NCBI RefSeq assembly: GCF_904061905.1
Contig: NZ_CAJFCI010000037.1
Coordinates: forward strand, 40,599 to 104,598
Source: Zestomonas carbonaria
GTDB lineage: Bacteria; Pseudomonadota; Gammaproteobacteria; Pseudomonadales; Pseudomonadaceae
DNA: 64,000 nucleotides
Direction of reading: 5' to 3'
The notes under the pieces are model-generated. The model saw only the letters and a list, made by a program, of their open reading frames with translations, did not search any database and was not told the origin of the DNA. Positions 27,716 to 36,083 of the stretch are shown here, piece by piece (positions within the stretch are counted from its first letter, which is position 1; each line of letters opens with the position of its first letter). A program made the position numbers and the translations under genes.

Positions 27716-28351
27716 CTACGGCCTGTACGCCCGAATGAACAACTCCACCACCTCCCGCACGTGGGCTTCGGCGTCTTCCGTTTCCATCGGCTCGGCGCAG
27801 CCGCACATCAGCCGGAAGTTGTGGCCGCCCTTGATCAGGCAGAAGAAGTGCTCGGCGGCGTGGACCGGGTTGTCGATGCGCAGCAGGCCGTTGCGCTGCA
27901 CCTGGCCGAGCAGGTCGGTCATCTCGTCGATGACGCGCTGCGGGCCGGCGGCGAAGAAGATGTGGGCCAGCTTGGCGTCCTGGGCGGCCGAAGCCACCAT
28001 CAGGCGGTGCAGTTCGATCGACTCTCGGCTGCTGATCAGCACGTGGAAACCGCGCCCGATGTTCAGCAGCACCGTCTCGATCGGCACCCCTTCGGCCAGC
28101 TCGAACAGCAGTTCGGGCAACTGCTCCTCGCACTTGGCCTTCACCGCGGCGGAGAACAGCGTCTCCTTGTCGGTGAAATGGCTGTACACCGTGAGCTTGG
28201 ACACCCCGGCCTCGGCGGCGATGGCGTCCATGCTGCTGCCATCGTAGCCGTGGCGCAGGAACAGGGTTTTCGCCGCCTCAAGGATCGCCTGGCGCTTGGC
28301 CGGGTCCTTCGGGCGACCGGGGCCGCTGGGTGGTAATAACTTGTCTGACAT
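27716..28351 (-). CDS. mexL: TetR-family repressor, MexL homologue
   Basis: The protein has 211 residues, one less than P. aeruginosa MexL. The DNA-binding domain is at residues 18-65 (RQAILEAAKTLFLRHGYDG, then IAAEAGVSKLTVYSHFTDKE). The C-terminal half contains CxC-type features (FRLMCGCAEPMET) and helical packing. In P. aeruginosa MexL represses the adjacent mexJK efflux genes and itself. It is divergent from mexJ with 104 bases between, and that gap holds inverted repeats. The symbol rests on position and architecture; strain-specific differences are possible. Confidence 0.9.
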   Translation of the reverse strand: MSDKLLPPSGPGRPKDPAKRQAILEAAKTLFLRHGYDGSSMDAIAAEAGVSKLTVYSHFTDKETLFSAAVKAKCEEQLPELLFELAEGVPIETVLLNIGRGFHVLISSRESIELHRLMVASAAQDAKLAHIFFAAGPQRVIDEMTDLLGQVQRNGLLRIDNPVHAAEHFFCLIKGGHNFRLMCGCAEPMETEDAEAHVREVVELFIRAYRP

Positions 28352-28455
28352 TCCGCGATTTTTTCTCTATGAGAATACTGGACTGGGTAGTTCTGTATTT
28401 TTACTATACCCGGCAGTATAAATATTCAAGCTCCCCGAGCGGAAGGTCAGCCATC
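28352..28455. promoter_or_regulatory. mexL-mexJ divergent control region with TATAC-N6-GTATA inverted repeat
   Basis: This AT-rich gap contains TATAC CCGGCA GTATA at 28405-28420 (perfect 5-base arms). A second pair, AATAC at 28374-28378 and GTATT at 28395-28399, lies 5' of it. MexL is known to act on inverted repeats of this GTAT/ATAC kind in P. aeruginosa, and the positions next to both starts fit repression of both genes. The exact binding sites here are inferred. Confidence 0.75.
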
Positions 28456-29559
28456 ATGTCGCGCCATGCTTTGCCTCGCATCCTGCCGTTAACCCTTGCC
28501 CTGCTGCTGGCCGCTTGCGGCAATGGCGAGCAAGTCCAGCAGTCCATCCGGCCCGCCATGGTCGTGCAGCCGCAGCCGGCCGCCGACGCGGTCGAGGCCT
28601 ATCCCGGCGAGGTGCGCGCGCGCTTCGAGTCGGAGCTGGCGTTCCGTATCGGCGGCAAGGTCAGCAAGCGCCTGGTGGACAGCGGTGCGCGGGTGAAGAA
28701 GGACCAGCCGCTGGCCGAACTGGACCCCGAGGACGTGCGCCTGCAACTGGAAGCGAGCCGCGCCCAGGTGGCCGCCGCCGAGGCCAACCTGAAGCTGGTG
28801 CGCGCCGAGCGTGACCGCTACCGGACCCTGCTCGACCGCCAACTGATCAGCCATTCGCAGTTCGATACCGTGGAAAACCAGTACCGCGCCGGCGAGGCGC
28901 GGCTGAAGCAGATCCGCGCCGAGTTCAACGTCGCCAACAACCAGGCCGGTTATGCGGTGCTGCGTTCCCAGGCCGACGGGGTGATCTCCACCCGCCGGGT
29001 CGAGGTCGGCCAGGTGGTCGCCGCCGGACAGACGGTATTCACCCTGGCCGCCGACGGTGAGCGCGAGGTGCTGATCAGCCTGCCGGAGCAGTCCATCGAC
29101 CGCTTCCGCATCGGCCAGGACGTCTCGGTGGAGCTGTGGTCGCAGCCCGGCCAGCGCTTCCCCGGTCGTATCCGCGAGCTGTCGCCGGCCGCCGATCCGC
29201 AGTCGCGTACCTATGCCGCGCGGGTTTCCTTCAAGGACGCCAAGGTGCCGGCCGAGCTCGGCCAGAGCGCGCGGGTGTTCGTCCAGGTCAATGGCGAGGT
29301 GCCGCTGTCGGTGCCGCTGTCCGCGCTGACCGCCGAGGCCGGCTCTCCCTATGTCTGGGTGGTCGATCCGGAGAGCTCCAGGGTCAAGCGCACGCCGGTG
29401 CGCATCGGTGCCTACGGCGAGGACCGCGTGCCGGTGCTCGAAGGCCTCAAGGCGGAGGACTGGGTGGTTGCAGCCGGTGTCCAGGTGCTGCGTGAGGGAC
29501 AGGAGGTGCGTCCGGTGGATCGCGCCAACCGTGCGGTGAAAATGCTGGCCAAGGAGTAA
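28456..29559 (+). CDS. mexJ: RND efflux membrane-fusion protein MexJ
   Basis: The protein has 367 residues, the same length as P. aeruginosa MexJ. It is a periplasmic adaptor anchored as a lipoprotein: the signal MSRHALPRILPLTLALLLAAC has its cysteine at residue 21. Domains in order are a biotinyl-lipoyl half (ELAFRIGGKVSKRLVDSGA), a coiled-coil hairpin (residues about 95-165, VAAAEANLKLVRAERDRYR), the second lipoyl half (GVISTRRVEVGQVVAAGQ), and beta-barrel and membrane-proximal domains. MexJK exports triclosan and, with OprM, antibiotics such as erythromycin. No outer-membrane channel gene is adjacent. The stop is 6 bases before mexK. Confidence 0.92.
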   Translation: MSRHALPRILPLTLALLLAACGNGEQVQQSIRPAMVVQPQPAADAVEAYPGEVRARFESELAFRIGGKVSKRLVDSGARVKKDQPLAELDPEDVRLQLEASRAQVAAAEANLKLVRAERDRYRTLLDRQLISHSQFDTVENQYRAGEARLKQIRAEFNVANNQAGYAVLRSQADGVISTRRVEVGQVVAAGQTVFTLAADGEREVLISLPEQSIDRFRIGQDVSVELWSQPGQRFPGRIRELSPAADPQSRTYAARVSFKDAKVPAELGQSARVFVQVNGEVPLSVPLSALTAEAGSPYVWVVDPESSRVKRTPVRIGAYGEDRVPVLEGLKAEDWVVAAGVQVLREGQEVRPVDRANRAVKMLAKE

Positions 29560-29565
29560 GGCACG

Positions 29566-32500
29566 GTGAATTTCAATCTCTCCGCATGGGCGCTGAAGAA
29601 CCGTCAGATCGTCCTCTACGTCATGTTGCTGCTCGGCATCGTCGGGGCCATCTCCTACACCAAGCTGGGCCAGAGCGAGGACCCACCGTTCACCTTCAAG
29701 GCCATGGTGGTGCAGACCAATTGGCCGGGGGCGAGCGCCGAGGAGGTGTCCCGCCAGGTCACCGAGCGCATCGAGAAGAAGCTGATGGAGACCGGCGAGT
29801 ACGACCGCATCGTCTCCTTCTCGCGGCCCGGCGTGTCGCAGGTGACCTTCATCTCCCGTGACTCCATGCGTTCGTCGGAGATTCCCGAGCTCTGGTACCA
29901 GATACGCAAGAAGGTCAGCGACATCCGCCACACCCTGCCGCAGGGCATCCAGGGGCCGTTCTTCAACGACGAGTTCGGCACCACCTTCGGCAATATCTAT
30001 GCGCTGACCGGCGAGGGCTTCGACTACGCGGTGCTCAAGGACTACGCCGACCGCATCCAGTTGCAACTGCAACGGGTCAAGGACGTCGGCAAGGTCGAGC
30101 TGCTGGGCCTGCAGGACGAGAAAGTGTGGATCGAGCTGTCCAACACCAAGCTGTCCACCCTGGGCCTGCCGTTGGCTTCCGTGCAGCAGGCGCTGGAGGA
30201 GCAGAACGCGGTGGCCACCGCCGGCTTCTTCGAGACCGCCAGTGACCGCGTGCAACTGCGGGTCAGCGGCAAGTTCGATTCGGTGAAGGAAATCCGCGAC
30301 TTCCCGATCCGTGTGGGCGACCGCACCTTCCGCATCGGCGACGTGGCCGAGGTGCATCGCGGTTTCAACGATCCGCCGGCGCCACGCATGCGCTTCATGG
30401 GCGAGGACGCCATCGGCCTGGCCGTGTCGATGAAGAGCGGCGGCGACATCCTGGTCCTCGGCCAGGCGCTGGAAAGCGAGTTCGCCCGCCTGCAGGAAAC
30501 CCTCCCGGCCGGCATGCAACTGCGCAAGGTTTCCGACCAGCCGGCGGCGGTGAAGATGGGCGTCGGCGAGTTCGTCCGCGTGCTCACCGAGGCGCTGGTC
30601 ATCGTCCTGCTGGTGAGTTTCTTCTCCCTCGGCCTGCGCACCGGCCTGGTGGTGGCGCTGTCCATCCCGCTGGTGCTGGCGATGACCTTCGCCATCATGT
30701 ATTACCTGGGCATCGGCCTGCACAAGATTTCCCTCGGCGCGCTGGTGCTGGCGCTGGGGCTCCTGGTGGACGACGCGATCATCGCGGTGGAGATGATGGC
30801 GATCAAGATGGAGCAGGGCTACGACCGGCTCAAGGCGGCCAGCTTCGCCTGGACCAGCACGGCCTTCCCGATGCTCACCGGTACGCTGATCACCGCCGCC
30901 GGCTTCCTGCCGATCGCCACCGCGCAGTCCGGCACCGGCGAATACACCCGCTCGATTTTCCAGGTGGTGACCATCGCCCTGGTGGTGTCGTGGATCGCCG
31001 CGGTGATGTTCGTGCCCTACCTGGGCGACCGCCTGCTGCCCGACCTGGCCAAGCGTCATGCGGCGAAGCACGGCGGCAGCGACAAGGGCCACGATCCCTA
31101 TTCGACGCCGTTCTACCGCCGCGTGCGCGGCACGGTGGAGTGGTGCGTGCGCCGCCGCAAGACGGTGATCCTGCTGACCCTGGTGGCCTTCGTCGCCTCG
31201 GTGGCACTGTTCCGCTTCGTGCCGCAGCAGTTCTTCCCATCCTCCGGCCGCCTGGAGCTGATGGTCGACCTCAAGCTGGGAGAAGGCGCCTCGCTGAGCA
31301 ACACCGAGGTCGAGGTCAAGCGCCTGGAACGACTGCTCAAGGAGCATCCGGGGATCGACAACTACGTGGCCTACGTCGGCACCGGTTCGCCGCGTTTCTA
31401 CCTGCCGCTCGACCAGCAACTGCCGGCCGCCAGCTTCGCCCAGTTCGTGGTGCTGGCGAAGACCATCGAGGAGCGCGAGGAAATCCGTAGCTGGCTGATC
31501 CAGACGATGAACGACGAGTTCCCCAGCCTGCGCTCGCGTATCTCGCGGCTGGAGAACGGCCCGCCGGTCGGCTATCCGGTGCAGTTCCGCGTCTCCGGCG
31601 AGCATATCGACGAGGTCCGCGCGCTGGCCCGCCAGGTGGCCGACAAGGTCCGCGAGAATCCCCATGTGGTGAACGTGCACCTGGACTGGGAGGAACCCAG
31701 CAAGGTGGTGCGCCTGCACATCGACCAGGAGCGCGCCCGCGCCCTCGGGGTGAGCACCGCCGACCTGTCGCGTTTCCTGCAGAGTTCGCTGACCGGTGCG
31801 CCGGTCAGCCAGTACCGTGAGGACAACGAACTGATCGACATCCTCCTGCGTGGCACCGTGCACGAGCGCAAGGAGCTGGGCCTGCTGCCGAGCCTGGCGG
31901 TGCCGACCAGCGCCGGCAAGAGCGTACCGCTGTCGCAGATCGCCACCCTCGAGTACGGCTTCGAAGAAGGCGTCATCTGGCACCGCAACCGCCTGCCAAC
32001 CGTCACTGTGCGTGCCGATATCTACGGCAAGCAGTTGCCGGCCAGCGTGACCGCGCAGATCAACCCGACCCTCGATGAAATCCGCGCCGAGCTGCCGTCC
32101 GGCTACCTGCTGGAAATCGGCGGCACGGTGGAAGATTCCGCGCGTGGGCAGAAGTCGGTAAATGCCGGTATCCCGCTGTTCATCGTGGTGGTGCTGACCC
32201 TGCTGATGCTGCAATTGAAGAGCTTCTCGCGCTCGGCCATGGTGTTCCTCACCGCGCCGCTCGGGCTGATCGGCGTGACCCTGTTCCTGCTGCTGTTCCG
32301 CCAGCCCTTCGGCTTCGTCGCCATGCTCGGCACCATCGCCCTGGCGGGGATGATCATGCGCAACTCGGTGATCCTGGTCGACCAGATCGAGCAGGACATC
32401 GCCGCCGGCCTGGACCGCTGGCACGCGATCATCGAGGCTACCGTGCGGCGCTTCCGGCCCATCGTGCTGACCGCCCTGGCGGCGGTGCTGGCGATGATCC

Positions 32501-32634
32501 CGCTGTCGCGCAGTATCTTCTTCGGGCCGATGGCGGTGGCGATCATGGGCGGCCTGATCGTCGCCACGGCGCTGACCCTGTTGTTCCTGCCGGCGCTGTA
32601 CGCGGCCTGGTTCCGGGTCAAGCCGGAGCGCTAG
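29566..32634 (+). CDS. mexK: RND efflux inner-membrane pump MexK
   Basis: The protein has 1022 residues, the normal RND pump size. It is the proton-driven inner-membrane transporter paired with MexJ. The first helix is NRQIVLYVMLLLGIVGAIS, followed by the large periplasmic loop (VQTNWPGASAEEVSRQVTE). The TM4 proton-relay acids are in LVLALGLLVDDAIIAVEMMA (the two Asp of VDDA, near residue 405). The second half repeats the layout, with GTIALAGMIMRNSVILVDQ at residue 925. The start is a GTG at 29566, 6 bases after mexJ. A strong terminator closes the operon. Confidence 0.94.
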   Translation: MNFNLSAWALKNRQIVLYVMLLLGIVGAISYTKLGQSEDPPFTFKAMVVQTNWPGASAEEVSRQVTERIEKKLMETGEYDRIVSFSRPGVSQVTFISRDSMRSSEIPELWYQIRKKVSDIRHTLPQGIQGPFFNDEFGTTFGNIYALTGEGFDYAVLKDYADRIQLQLQRVKDVGKVELLGLQDEKVWIELSNTKLSTLGLPLASVQQALEEQNAVATAGFFETASDRVQLRVSGKFDSVKEIRDFPIRVGDRTFRIGDVAEVHRGFNDPPAPRMRFMGEDAIGLAVSMKSGGDILVLGQALESEFARLQETLPAGMQLRKVSDQPAAVKMGVGEFVRVLTEALVIVLLVSFFSLGLRTGLVVALSIPLVLAMTFAIMYYLGIGLHKISLGALVLALGLLVDDAIIAVEMMAIKMEQGYDRLKAASFAWTSTAFPMLTGTLITAAGFLPIATAQSGTGEYTRSIFQVVTIALVVSWIAAVMFVPYLGDRLLPDLAKRHAAKHGGSDKGHDPYSTPFYRRVRGTVEWCVRRRKTVILLTLVAFVASVALFRFVPQQFFPSSGRLELMVDLKLGEGASLSNTEVEVKRLERLLKEHPGIDNYVAYVGTGSPRFYLPLDQQLPAASFAQFVVLAKTIEEREEIRSWLIQTMNDEFPSLRSRISRLENGPPVGYPVQFRVSGEHIDEVRALARQVADKVRENPHVVNVHLDWEEPSKVVRLHIDQERARALGVSTADLSRFLQSSLTGAPVSQYREDNELIDILLRGTVHERKELGLLPSLAVPTSAGKSVPLSQIATLEYGFEEGVIWHRNRLPTVTVRADIYGKQLPASVTAQINPTLDEIRAELPSGYLLEIGGTVEDSARGQKSVNAGIPLFIVVVLTLLMLQLKSFSRSAMVFLTAPLGLIGVTLFLLLFRQPFGFVAMLGTIALAGMIMRNSVILVDQIEQDIAAGLDRWHAIIEATVRRFRPIVLTALAAVLAMIPLSRSIFFGPMAVAIMGGLIVATALTLLFLPALYAAWFRVKPER

Positions 32635-32653
32635 TATTGGCGGCGTTGCATGG

Positions 32654-32685
32654 AAAACCGGCCCCGAGGCCGGTTTTCTTTTTGG
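32654..32685 (+). terminator. Rho-independent terminator of mexJK
   Basis: A 10-base stem AAAACCGGCC / GGCCGGTTTT with loop CCGA is followed by CTTTTT. It lies 20 bases after the mexK stop and shields the following polysaccharide operon from read-through. Confidence 0.95.
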
Positions 32686-32757
32686 GCCTGGAGGCCTGAA
32701 AAGCTTGGTCTAGACTGCTGTAGTCCGTACTCCGACAGGGTCGAGGAGTCAGCAGCC

Positions 32758-33909
32758 ATGCCATATCGCGTGATGATGGTCTTCGGCACCCGCCCCGAGG
32801 CGATCAAGATGGCGCCTCTGGCGCGTACCTTGCGCGGACGCTCGGAGATCGAGCTATACGTCTGCGTCACCGGCCAGCACCGGGAGATGCTCCAGCAGGT
32901 ACTGGATGCCTTCGAGTTGCAGGTCGACGAGAATTTGCAGGCGATGACCGAAGGGCAGACCCTCAACGGCCTCAGCCAGCAACTGCTGGGCCGGCTGGAC
33001 CAGGTGTACGCGGAGCGGCAGCCGGAGATCGTGCTGGTGCATGGCGACACCACCACCAGCTTCATCGCCGCATTGGCTGCCTTTCACCGGCATATCCCGG
33101 TCGGTCATGTCGAGGCCGGCTTGCGCACCAACGACATCAACTCGCCCTGGCCGGAAGAGGCCAACCGCCATTTGACGGCGGTGATCGCCAGCCTGCATTT
33201 CCCGCCTACCCGGGTGGCCCGCGACAACCTGTTGCGCGAGTGGGTATCGCTGGAGCAGATGGAGGTCACCGGCAATACGGTTATCGATGCGCTGCTGTGG
33301 ATGCGCCAGCACCTGGAAGATATCGGCTGGCAGCCGCCGACCGGCTCCCCGCTCGCCGCGTTGCCCGGGGAGGGCCGCCTGGTGCTGATCACCGGACACC
33401 GCCGGGAGAACTTCGGCAAGGGCTTCGAGCGCATCTGCCAGGCCATCGCCGCGTTGGCCGACAAGTATCCCGATGCGACCTTCGTCTACCCGGTGCATCT
33501 CAACCCGCAGGTGCAGCAGCCGGTCCATGCGCTGCTCGGCGGGCGTGGCAATGTCCGCCTGATCCCGCCGCAGGACTATCCGGCGTTCGTCTGGCTGATG
33601 GGGCGGGCGCACCTGATCCTCACCGATTCCGGAGGCATCCAGGAGGAGGCGCCGTCGCTGGGCAAGCCGGTGCTGGTGATGCGCAACACCACCGAGCGCC
33701 CATCGGCAGTGGCGGCCGGAACGGTGCGGCTGGTTGGCACCAGTGTCGAGCGCATCGTCGGGGAGACCAGCCTGCTGCTCGATGACGAGACGGCCTACCG
33801 GCAGATGAGCCAGGCCAGTAACCCCTATGGCGATGGCCACGCCAGCGAGCGCATCGCCGCCCGGCTCGTCATCTGGCTGCAGGAGCGAAGCAAGGATACC
33901 GCCGCATGA
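32758..33909 (+). CDS. UDP-N-acetylglucosamine 2-epimerase (non-hydrolysing), WecB-like
   Basis: The protein has 383 residues (E. coli WecB has 376). It interconverts UDP-GlcNAc and UDP-ManNAc. Visible motifs are VFGTRPEAIKMAPLARTL, LVHGDTTTSFIAALAAF, VGHVEAGLRTNDINSPWPEE, LITGHRRENFGKGFERI and LTDSGGIQEEAPSLGKP, then MRNTTERPSAV. These are the complete active-site set. In E. coli wecB is required to make the N4-receptor glycan. Here the gene opens a four-gene operon whose second member overlaps it (ATGA), so the sugar nucleotide is probably made for that glycosyltransferase. The start ATG 32758 fits the family and has GGAG about 13 bases upstream. Confidence 0.95.
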   Translation: MPYRVMMVFGTRPEAIKMAPLARTLRGRSEIELYVCVTGQHREMLQQVLDAFELQVDENLQAMTEGQTLNGLSQQLLGRLDQVYAERQPEIVLVHGDTTTSFIAALAAFHRHIPVGHVEAGLRTNDINSPWPEEANRHLTAVIASLHFPPTRVARDNLLREWVSLEQMEVTGNTVIDALLWMRQHLEDIGWQPPTGSPLAALPGEGRLVLITGHRRENFGKGFERICQAIAALADKYPDATFVYPVHLNPQVQQPVHALLGGRGNVRLIPPQDYPAFVWLMGRAHLILTDSGGIQEEAPSLGKPVLVMRNTTERPSAVAAGTVRLVGTSVERIVGETSLLLDDETAYRQMSQASNPYGDGHASERIAARLVIWLQERSKDTAA

Positions 33910-36083
33910 GTCTGGAGCTGGTCAACATACTGGTCCATGTCCTGTATGTCCTGAAGGTCCTGGCCATCCTGCTGGCCACGCTGATGTTGCTGCTGGGGCT
34001 GGACGATCTGTTCATCGACATCGCCTACTGGGTGCGCCTGCTGATCCGCCGCTATCGCGTCTACGGCAAGTTCGAGCGCGCAGACGAGCGGCGTCTGTTC
34101 GCCGTGCCGGAGCAGCCGTTGGCGATCATGGTGCCGGCCTGGCACGAGGTTGGCGTGGTCGGCGAGATGGCGAGCCTGGCGGCGTCGACCATGGACTACG
34201 AGAACTACCAGATATTCGTCGGCACCTACCCCAACGACCCCGAGACCCAGGCCGACGTCGATGCCGTGTGCCAGCACTTTCCCAACGTACACAAGGTGGT
34301 TTGCGCGCGACCGGGGCCGACCAGCAAGGCCGACTGCCTGAACAACGTGATCGACGCCATACTGCGCTTCGAGGCCGAGGCCAGGGTGCAGTTCGCCGGC
34401 TTCGTCATGCACGACGCCGAGGACGTCATCTCGCCACTGGAACTGCGCCTGTTCAACTACCTGTTGAACGAAGGCAAGGATATGATCCAGATCCCGGTCT
34501 ACCCCTATGCCTCGGAGTTAGGGGGGATGACCGCCGGTCACTACGTCGACGAGTTCGCCGAGAACCACGGCAAGGACGTGGTGGTGCGCGAGGCGCTGAC
34601 CGGCCAGGTGCCGAGCGCCGGGGTGGGTACCTGCTTCAGTCGCAAGGCGATCACCGCGCTGCTGGAGGACGGCAACGGCATCGCCTTCGACGTGCAGAGC
34701 CTCACCGAGGACTACGACATCGGCTTCCGCCTCAACCGGAAGGGCATGAAGACCATCTTCGCCCGTTACTCGGTGGAGGATCCCAGGCTGGCCCTGAACC
34801 GTCACTGGGCGCTGGGCATGGACCGTCACTTCGCCCGGGTCATCTGCGTGCGCGAGCACTTCCCGCGGACCTGGAGCCATGCGATCCGGCAGAAGTCGCG
34901 GTGGATCACCGGCATCGTCTTCCAGGGCACCAGCAACCTGGGCTGGAGCTCCAGCCTGGCGCTCAACTACTTCCTCTGGCGCGACCGCCGCGGGTTGTTC
35001 GCCTATGCCCTGGGCTTCCTGGTCAACCTGCTGTTCCTGGTCCTGCTGGCAATGTGGCTGGTGACCCTGCTGCTGCCCGACGCCTGGCACTTTCAGTCGA
35101 TCCTCGCCGATAACTGGTTCCTGTCGGCACTGTTGCTGATCAATGGCTTCCTGCTGTTCAACCGCTTGTTCCAGCGTTTCTGGTTCGTCAGTCGCTACTA
35201 CGGCGTGATAGAGGGACTGCGTTCGGCACCGCGGATGATGTGGAGCAACTTCATCAACTTCTTCGCCAACGTGAAGGCCCTGCGCCAGGTGCTGGCGATC
35301 GGAGATGCGCGGCGTGTCGCCTGGGACAAGACCACCCATGAGTTCCCCTCCCTGGACAGGCCACAGCGCGTACCGCTGGGGCGGCGGCTGGTCGAACAGG
35401 GGGTGATCAGCGAGGAGCAACTGGAGGCGGCGATCACCAGCCCGGTGCGCCGCCGACTCGGCCGCGAGCTGCTGCTGCGCGGACTGGTCGACAGCCAGCA
35501 AGTACTGCAGGCCCTGGCCGGGCAACTGGAGATGGAAACCGTGTCGTTCGATCCCTTTGCACTGGACCGTAGGTTGATCGAGGATTTCCCGCGGCGCCTG
35601 GCCCTTCGCTACGCCGTGCTGCCGGTGGCGGAGGAGGGTGACGCCCTGGTGCTGGCCTGCGAGCGGGCGATCAGCCAGGTTTCCCTCGGCGCCATCAGTC
35701 GTCAACTCCAGCGTCCGGTGCGTTGCCGGCTGGCGCCGCAGGGGCGGGTGACCCTGGGGCTGCGCTACTGGTATCCCGGCCGGCACCAGAGCGAGGAAAG
35801 CCGGCTGGTGCTGGAGGTGCTGGAGCGGCATCGGGGCGACGCCGAGCTGATGGAGCGTATCTGTCGCCATCAGGTACAGCTCGGCGATCTGCTGCAAACG
35901 CGTGGCATGGTGCCGGTTTCGTTGTTCCGCCAGGCGATGATCGACTTCGATCCGAGTCGTGAGTCGCTCGGTGAGCATCTCGTCCAGCGCGGAATGATCA
36001 CCCAGGAAGTGCTCGACCAGGCCCTGCGGGACCAGGCCCAGGAGCAACATGTGGCGTACCTGATCGCGAGGGAGACCGCATGA
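33906..36083 (+). CDS. NfrB-like polysaccharide glycosyltransferase with two C-terminal MshEN (c-di-GMP) modules
   Basis: The protein has 725 residues. N-terminal membrane helices (residues about 8-45) are followed by a family 2 glycosyltransferase. Catalytic motifs are HDAED near residue 169, LTEDYD near 266 and the processive-synthase RQKSRW (QxxRW) near 330. Several helices follow (370-460). The C-terminus holds two MshEN-type modules: LGRRLVEQGVISEEQL with LGRELLLRGLVDSQQVL (residues about 485-620), and LGDLLQTRGMVPVSLF with LGEHLVQRGMITQEVL (about 655-715). E. coli NfrB, the synthase of the N4 phage receptor polysaccharide, is controlled by c-di-GMP through an MshEN domain. It overlaps genes on both sides by ATGA. 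Confidence 0.9.
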   Translation: MSLELVNILVHVLYVLKVLAILLATLMLLLGLDDLFIDIAYWVRLLIRRYRVYGKFERADERRLFAVPEQPLAIMVPAWHEVGVVGEMASLAASTMDYENYQIFVGTYPNDPETQADVDAVCQHFPNVHKVVCARPGPTSKADCLNNVIDAILRFEAEARVQFAGFVMHDAEDVISPLELRLFNYLLNEGKDMIQIPVYPYASELGGMTAGHYVDEFAENHGKDVVVREALTGQVPSAGVGTCFSRKAITALLEDGNGIAFDVQSLTEDYDIGFRLNRKGMKTIFARYSVEDPRLALNRHWALGMDRHFARVICVREHFPRTWSHAIRQKSRWITGIVFQGTSNLGWSSSLALNYFLWRDRRGLFAYALGFLVNLLFLVLLAMWLVTLLLPDAWHFQSILADNWFLSALLLINGFLLFNRLFQRFWFVSRYYGVIEGLRSAPRMMWSNFINFFANVKALRQVLAIGDARRVAWDKTTHEFPSLDRPQRVPLGRRLVEQGVISEEQLEAAITSPVRRRLGRELLLRGLVDSQQVLQALAGQLEMETVSFDPFALDRRLIEDFPRRLALRYAVLPVAEEGDALVLACERAISQVSLGAISRQLQRPVRCRLAPQGRVTLGLRYWYPGRHQSEESRLVLEVLERHRGDAELMERICRHQVQLGDLLQTRGMVPVSLFRQAMIDFDPSRESLGEHLVQRGMITQEVLDQALRDQAQEQHVAYLIARETA

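Noticed and set aside
28489..32424. 1311-codon minus-strand open frame antisense to mexJK
   Set aside because: It is a shadow of the well-supported RND genes; composition is typical of a high-GC antisense frame and it has no recognisable domain.
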